Positions 30,701-31,257 of a stretch of 31,257 bases of DNA are shown one piece after another (position 1 is the stretch's first letter; each line of letters opens with the position of its first letter). Under the pieces are notes generated by a model. That model was given only the letters and a program-made list of their open reading frames with translations. It did not search any database and was not told the DNA's origin. Position numbers and translations under genes: made by a program. This DNA is from Mansonella perstans (taxonomy: Eukaryota; Nematoda; Chromadorea; Rhabditida; Onchocercidae). The stretch covers positions 1 through 31,257 of the forward strand of contig JBAMDO010000369.1 in NCBI GenBank assembly GCA_037074765.1, written 5' to 3'.

Positions 30701-31242
30701 ATTGATAATATATCTACCAATATATATGTAATGATAATTTGAACTCATTTTAATGCAAACCAAAAATTCATTAATTATTATCTAAAGAATTTATCTAAAA
30801 AAAATAAAAATTGTTTAAACTTCGCATTGAAAAACTTGCGAAAGTTTTTTAAATATGATAAATAAGTTTTTGAGAAATTTTAAAAATAATTAGGCAGTTA
30901 TCAATTACATTAATAATTGTGCACTATCCGCAAAATGAACAAAAAAAAATTAAAAAAAAGCAATTTACTACTATTTCAATTTTTATTTTTTATTTTTGTA
31001 TTATACTTAAACGTATGATAAAATTATTATTTAAAACTAATCAAATTAATTCAAAATTTATTAAGAAAAAAATTCGTTAAATTTTGTGTAATTTGAATTT
31101 AAAATTCAATTAATCGATTAGTATGTTTTTTTTTAAATAATTTTTCAAATTTATTTTTCACTTCAACATGTCGTCGTTCCTCTTCCAGCATTACCCTAAT
31201 AATTTTTACACGTTTTCGTTTCCATTCTTCTTTCCCTTCATT
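18542..31242 (-). CDS. rhgf-1: RHGF-1-type RhoGEF (RGS-like, C1, DH, PH), 3' part of gene
   Basis: Twenty-five exons on the minus strand join with consistent phases into 1,231 codons plus TGA. Counting from the first residue in the window: coiled coil about 1-62; acidic linker to 110; RGS-like (LH) domain about 110-306 (LKTRPAHLAAFINYLL, KRLIGLGSLFDANQL); C1 zinc finger 350-399 with the full H-x12-C-x2-C-x13-C-x2-C-x4-H-x2-C-x7-C spacing; Ser-rich linker; DH about 600-800 (RQEVINELFHTERTHVRNL, LQLKDMLPVEMQRLVKYP); PH about 837-950; helical tail and basic C-terminus. This is the layout of C. elegans RHGF-1 and, apart from C1, of PDZ-RhoGEF/LARG. Such proteins receive G12/13-class G-alpha through the RGS-like domain and load GTP on Rho at the membrane. 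The PDZ domain should lie right of the window. Two optional exons at 26234-26383 are not counted. Confidence 0.92.
18951..19165 (-). CDS. rhgf-1: rhgf-1 exon W: C-terminal coiled coil
   Basis: The acceptor is AATTTGAAG (AAG type). The 71 full codons have a Ser/Asp-rich start and end MMQVIHDQQNEIKMMEQQLN, a likely coiled coil. The donor is AAA|GTATAT. If the intron is kept, the frame ends eight codons later (TAG at 18926-18924), an alternative C-terminus. Confidence 0.85.
19166..19511 (-). other. rhgf-1: rhgf-1 intron V-W
   Basis: This is A+T-rich with no further exon. The minus strand here begins with GTTTGA and ends with TTTGAAG. Confidence 0.6.
19512..19653 (-). CDS. rhgf-1: rhgf-1 exon V: C-terminal helical tail
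   Basis: The acceptor is TTGTTAG. The 47 codons plus one base are helical (ISELEKLTEQLTGLAVAELK, ELAMSAIVHGNRLLDAINQ). The donor is G|GTTTGA. Confidence 0.88.
19860..20115 (-). CDS. rhgf-1: rhgf-1 exon U: C-terminal tail
   Basis: The acceptor is TTTCTAG. The 85 full codons start THFGGMGTANDEQY and end with a helix (ELITKALLDKQTILAQFLPG) and a GTTTGT donor, phase 0. I recognise no named domain. Confidence 0.88.
20237..20575. repeat. rhgf-1: Three-copy repeat spanning the end of exon T
   Basis: Copies at about 20237-20310, 20388-20460 and 20501-20575 share (A)TTATAAA-TTAAT-GTAAGCAGTTA, TATAA-GATCAAAAAATACG and GATATTTGA-TGTTC-CTGAT. The rightmost copy contains the end of exon T with its donor. 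The two others lie in the intron and each retain a GTATTTTTTGATC donor-like site. Confidence 0.9.
20553..20624 (-). CDS. rhgf-1: rhgf-1 exon T: C-terminal PH helix
   Basis: A short exon missed by ORF length. The acceptor ATGTTTTAG supplies TWFKLISDQIDLVK, the final PH helix with its invariant Trp, then SENINEQSNI and AC|GTATTT. Only this donor keeps phase with exon U; earlier GTs (GTCAAA, GTGAAA) do not. Confidence 0.88.
20625..21013 (-). other. rhgf-1: rhgf-1 intron S-T
   Basis: This is A+T-rich and I see nothing besides the splice signals. Confidence 0.6.
21014..21174 (-). CDS. rhgf-1: rhgf-1 exon S: PH domain strands
   Basis: The acceptor is poly-T/TAG. The 53 codons run WSPILPLTTLIAKEKANDKR, ALFIVNTMEPGAQIYELVA and SERK, ending phase 2 at AC|GTATTT. 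Confidence 0.93.
21293..21412. repeat. Degenerate minisatellite, TATATG-GT-TACGTATTATTATTGTA type
   Basis: About four imperfect copies of a unit near 30 bp containing TATTATTGTAGTATATG. It is related to the array at 22020-22260. Confidence 0.75.
22020..22260. repeat. 30-bp minisatellite
   Basis: About seven copies of a unit reading GTGTATTATTATTGTATTAA then ACGTATATAT. The period is 30 bp, so the plus-strand frame stays open and repeats YVYYYCIKRI. It is most regular at 22050-22190. Confidence 0.9.
22464..22605 (-). CDS. rhgf-1: rhgf-1 exon R: first half of the PH domain
   Basis: The acceptor is TTTATTTGAAG. The 47 full codons give YKLIHDGALTWRH, ELHVVLVENALILLTK and LLLKIQ, matching the strands of the PDZ-RhoGEF/LARG PH (MIHEGPLVW ... 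LLLEDILVLL). Confidence 0.94.
22633..22815. repeat. rhgf-1: Tandem duplication spanning the end of exon Q
   Basis: Unit 1 (22633-22727) and unit 2 (22728-22815) both run AATAAAAATTTC ... GCAAAACACA ... AGAATAT-ACT-TGTTAGATTG-AGGAATGAAA-TCG. Unit 2 contains the real exon end and donor. Unit 1 is an intronic copy with TAG in the exon frame. Confidence 0.92.
22789..22915 (-). CDS. rhgf-1: rhgf-1 exon Q: last DH helix and DH-PH hinge
   Basis: The acceptor reads TTTTAGCAG, so the exon can start with or without the CAG (AVNTAKRN or VNTAKRN). It continues NLRRLEELQKRLVTTI to FHSFNLT, the hinge found before PH in this family, and ends CA|GTAATA. Confidence 0.92.
23104..23327 (-). CDS. rhgf-1: rhgf-1 exon P: DH domain conserved region 3
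   Basis: It holds CNPLCRKLQLKDMLPVEMQR then LVKYPLLLETIAKYT, the most conserved helix of DH domains, needed for nucleotide exchange. The acceptor TTGATAG at 23328 is preferred; an AAG acceptor at 23343 would add five in-frame codons (IQIDR) and lengthen a loop compared with relatives. The donor is G|GTTCCA. Confidence 0.94.
23411..23587 (-). CDS. rhgf-1: rhgf-1 exon O: DH domain middle
   Basis: The acceptor is TTGCAG. The 58 full codons include the DH helix pair around IGLMMEDLFGGENGVKLMEA and TFCQHQQHALDILRQ. The donor is CG|GTAAAT. Confidence 0.94.
23588..23914 (-). other. rhgf-1: rhgf-1 intron N-O with a G+C-richer insert
   Basis: Bases from about 23640 to 23880 are visibly richer in G and C than any other intron here and contain an open minus-strand stretch beginning DQDLVHSLDENWAP. 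It could be a dispersed element or a relict of one; see findings. Confidence 0.55.
23915..24074 (-). CDS. rhgf-1: rhgf-1 exon N: DH domain conserved region 1
   Basis: The joined frame reads INELFHTERTHVRNLKILY, the classic DH CR1 (E-L-x-x-T-E-x-x-Y/H-V-x-x-L), then KPMVMQNVVPPEIIKLLFPN. CR1 is the segment that contacts switch 1 of Rho. It ends phase 2 at AG|GTAATG. Confidence 0.95.
24142..24268. repeat. rhgf-1: 23-bp perfect inverted repeat inside intron M-N
   Basis: AATTAATAATCATTTAAGTA plus AAA at 24142-24164 is the exact reverse complement of 24246-24268. An inner pair, AAGAATTTTAA and TTAAAATTCTT, continues the stem toward the loop. Confidence 0.9.
24282..24378 (-). CDS. rhgf-1: rhgf-1 exon M: entry into the DH domain
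   Basis: The acceptor is TTTATTTGAAG (AAG type); no TAG/CAG alternative is nearby. The 32 codons plus one base end KKRQEVIN, the start of the DH helix. The donor is G|GTTTGC. Confidence 0.9.
24551..24654 (-). CDS. rhgf-1: rhgf-1 exon L: linker
   Basis: The acceptor is TATCCAG. The 34 codons are Ser-rich and then EEEVRRLMDKIEKNALFDGD, ending GAG|GTTAGC. Confidence 0.9.
24765..24945 (-). CDS. rhgf-1: rhgf-1 exon K: disordered linker
   Basis: The acceptor is ATTCAG. The 60 codons plus one base are rich in Pro, Glu and Arg (RRGRSAFSWGGALPPPEEVE, ERPRRAQSDMDSED), with basic-Ser sites. The donor is G|GTGAAC. Confidence 0.92.
25020..25121 (-). CDS. rhgf-1: rhgf-1 exon J: Ser-rich linker with DSGIGT motif
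   Basis: The 34 codons, phase 0 at both ends, contain SASSDSGIGTDLEKSVSRSQ, rich in likely phosphorylation sites. DSGIGT resembles the DSGxxS/T phosphodegron read by beta-TrCP-type F-box proteins; that function is inferred only. Confidence 0.9.
25209..25399 (-). CDS. rhgf-1: rhgf-1 exon I: second half of the C1 zinc finger
   Basis: The acceptor is TATATCAG. The exon supplies NCDVVVHKQC and PDHC, completing all eight zinc ligands with exact spacing, then a Lys/Thr/Ser-rich linker to GATAAG|GTATGG. C1 domains of this kind bind lipid or serve as protein surfaces; whether this one binds diacylglycerol cannot be told from the sequence. Confidence 0.95.
25583..25808 (-). CDS. rhgf-1: rhgf-1 exon H: first half of the C1 zinc finger
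   Basis: The acceptor is TTTTTAG and 75 codons plus one base follow. The His and the first three Cys ligands of the C1 domain are here (HQFM ... CYQC ... YFC). The donor A|GTAATT leaves phase 1. Confidence 0.95.
26234..26312 (-). CDS. rhgf-1: Candidate rhgf-1 exon between RGS-like and C1 domains
   Basis: After a TTATAAAG acceptor, 26 codons read GDKLLNSFINALMLLESCLE and then DGCIAK, ending phase 0 at a good GTAAAC donor that fits exon H. The composition is protein-like against an A+T-rich intron. It cannot follow exon G directly (phase 2 is required) but can through the 41-nt candidate exon. It could also be a decayed exon. Confidence 0.5.
26343..26383 (-). CDS. rhgf-1: Candidate rhgf-1 mini-exon, uncertain
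   Basis: A TTTATAG acceptor and a GTTTAC donor bound 41 nt reading HISDEYMHYALSV plus two bases. It enters in phase 0 from exon G and leaves in phase 2, exactly what the next candidate exon needs. The implied following intron is only 30 nt, shorter than is usual in nematodes, so this may be wrong. Confidence 0.35.
26487..26677 (-). CDS. rhgf-1: rhgf-1 exon G: end of the RGS-like domain
   Basis: The acceptor is ATACAG. The exon continues LGSLFDANQLAYISKGD, then a long helical stretch to SALATIIK and AAG|GTAAAA (phase 0). Confidence 0.92.
26678..27253 (-). other. rhgf-1: rhgf-1 intron F-G
   Basis: This is A+T-rich; I see no repeat or exon in it. Confidence 0.6.
27254..27386 (-). CDS. rhgf-1: rhgf-1 exon F: RGS-like domain
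   Basis: The acceptor is TTTTCAG. The 44 codons plus one base read as two helices and end FRQKRLIG, matching the DYRTKRTLGLGSLYG segment of PDZ-RhoGEF across the junction with exon G. Confidence 0.92.
27513..27668 (-). CDS. rhgf-1: rhgf-1 exon E: RGS-like domain
   Basis: The 52 codons open FFYLITDVYQ and continue DLRKWAYEIFSTFL, matching the FYLCAEVYQ and WNIFLEK helices of the mammalian family. Both ends are phase 0; the donor is AAG|GTTTCA. Confidence 0.92.
27673..27764. repeat. rhgf-1: Three-copy 31-bp tandem repeat in intron D-E
   Basis: Three copies of AAATTCATTTAGGAATTAAA then CTTCGCATAAA with few mismatches. It begins only five bases from the exon E acceptor, so on the minus strand the array forms the end of the intron. 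Confidence 0.88.
27840..27947 (-). CDS. rhgf-1: rhgf-1 exon D: start of the RGS-like domain
   Basis: The acceptor is TTTCCAG. The 36 codons contain FADLKTRPAHLAAFINYLL and NPSSV, the opening helices of the RGS-like domain of PDZ-RhoGEF/LARG (LKxRPAHL, DPSPLLFYL). The donor GTA|GTATGG is chosen because it joins SSV to FFYL. Confidence 0.93.
27948..28574 (-). other. rhgf-1: rhgf-1 intron between mini-exon and exon D
   Basis: This is A+T-rich and I see nothing further in it. Confidence 0.6.
28570..28692. repeat. rhgf-1: Tandem duplication of exon C tail
   Basis: CTAACA-TTAAA-GAAATCT...CGTTTCTTCC occurs at 28570-28617 and 28648-28692, offset about 77 bp. Each copy carries a GTTAG donor on the minus strand. 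Confidence 0.9.
28575..28616 (-). CDS. rhgf-1: rhgf-1 mini-exon: duplicate of the exon C tail
   Basis: TTATGTTAG then 14 codons, EETNNDTGPEISFN, then a GTTAGC donor. It is phase 0 at both ends and parallels EETDDDGSEIPLT of exon C. It could be constitutive, optional or unused; the frame is kept either way. Confidence 0.6.
28653..28754 (-). CDS. rhgf-1: rhgf-1 exon C: acidic linker before the RGS-like domain
   Basis: The acceptor is ATTCAG. The 34 codons read EKWMLKSDMQFVHPVEIIAM and then an acidic tail with EEETDDDGSEIPLT, ending at ACT|GTTAGA. Its 3' third is duplicated as the next mini-exon. Confidence 0.82.
28755..30436 (-). other. rhgf-1: rhgf-1 intron B-C (1.7 kb)
   Basis: It contains a long pyrimidine-rich stretch at about 29380-29580, poly-A/T runs and a purine/pyrimidine patch at 30050-30090. 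One open minus-strand stretch near 30030-30110 was examined and not accepted as an exon. Confidence 0.6.
30437..30541 (-). CDS. rhgf-1: rhgf-1 exon B: coiled coil
   Basis: It has 35 codons, phase 0 at both ends, with heptad-like leucines (GIQLERALQRIESLQNQLRN). The acceptor is TTTTTCAAG, an AAG site; the AG two bases further in would give a stop after six codons. The donor is CAG|GTATAT. Confidence 0.85.
30542..31161 (-). other. rhgf-1: rhgf-1 intron A-B
   Basis: This is A+T-rich with short TA runs near 30690-30730; nothing else is seen. Confidence 0.6.
31162..31242 (-). CDS. rhgf-1: rhgf-1 exon A: charged coiled-coil segment
   Basis: The acceptor is poly-T/TAG and the donor GAA|GTGAAA. The 27 codons are phase 0 at both ends and read as a Lys/Arg/Glu-rich helix (EEWKRKRVKIIRVMLEEERR). 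It lies between the missing PDZ and the RGS-like domain. Confidence 0.75.
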
Positions 31243-31257
31243 CTAAAAAAAAAAAAT

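Overview
This is a eukaryotic window that looks like nematode nuclear DNA. It is very A+T-rich, full of homopolymers, microsatellites and short local tandem duplications. It holds two intron-rich genes on the minus strand, with acceptors of the TTTTCAG/TTTTAG type. The clearest gene has the RHGF-1 layout (RGS-like, C1, DH, PH), known from C. elegans and related to mammalian ARHGEF11/ARHGEF12. Composition and intron size would suit a spirurid or filarial-type worm, but the species is an inference; no rRNA, tRNA or spliced-leader gene is present to settle it.

Left edge, about 1 to 3151, minus strand: the 5' part of a DOK-family adaptor. Five exons start from an ATG at 3146 that sits five bases after a TTTTAG acceptor. 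They encode a PH domain, a short linker with a tyrosine motif (YDVP), and the start of an IRS-type PTB domain that runs off the window at base 1.

Middle, about 3152 to 18541: roughly 15 kb with no supported full gene. It is a patchwork of A+T-rich sequence, CA/TG, GA and TA microsatellites, and many two- to four-copy direct duplications with units of about 60 to 225 bp. One compositionally distinct patch at 11533-11610 looks like an exon and is in phase with the first DOK exon, so it may be a distal alternative first exon.

Right part, 18542 to 31242, minus strand: the 3' part of the rhgf-1 gene. Twenty-five exons join without a phase conflict into 1,231 codons plus TGA: coiled coil, acidic linker, RGS-like (LH) domain, C1 zinc finger with all eight ligands, a Ser-rich linker, DH, PH, a helical tail and a basic C-terminus. 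Two further candidate exons at 26234-26383 would add 40 in-frame codons between the RGS-like and C1 domains. The PDZ domain expected at the N-terminus lies beyond the right edge.

Both proteins belong to signalling at the membrane: the RhoGEF couples heterotrimeric G proteins of the G12/13 class to Rho, and DOK proteins are scaffolds downstream of tyrosine kinases. Nothing in the sequence ties the two genes together functionally, and the 15 kb gap argues against an operon.

The most unusual signal is that three local tandem duplications inside rhgf-1 each copy the 3' edge of an exon together with its donor site. They have produced one plausible duplicated 42-nt mini-exon and several decoy donors. 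The gene also uses AAG acceptors at four or more introns.
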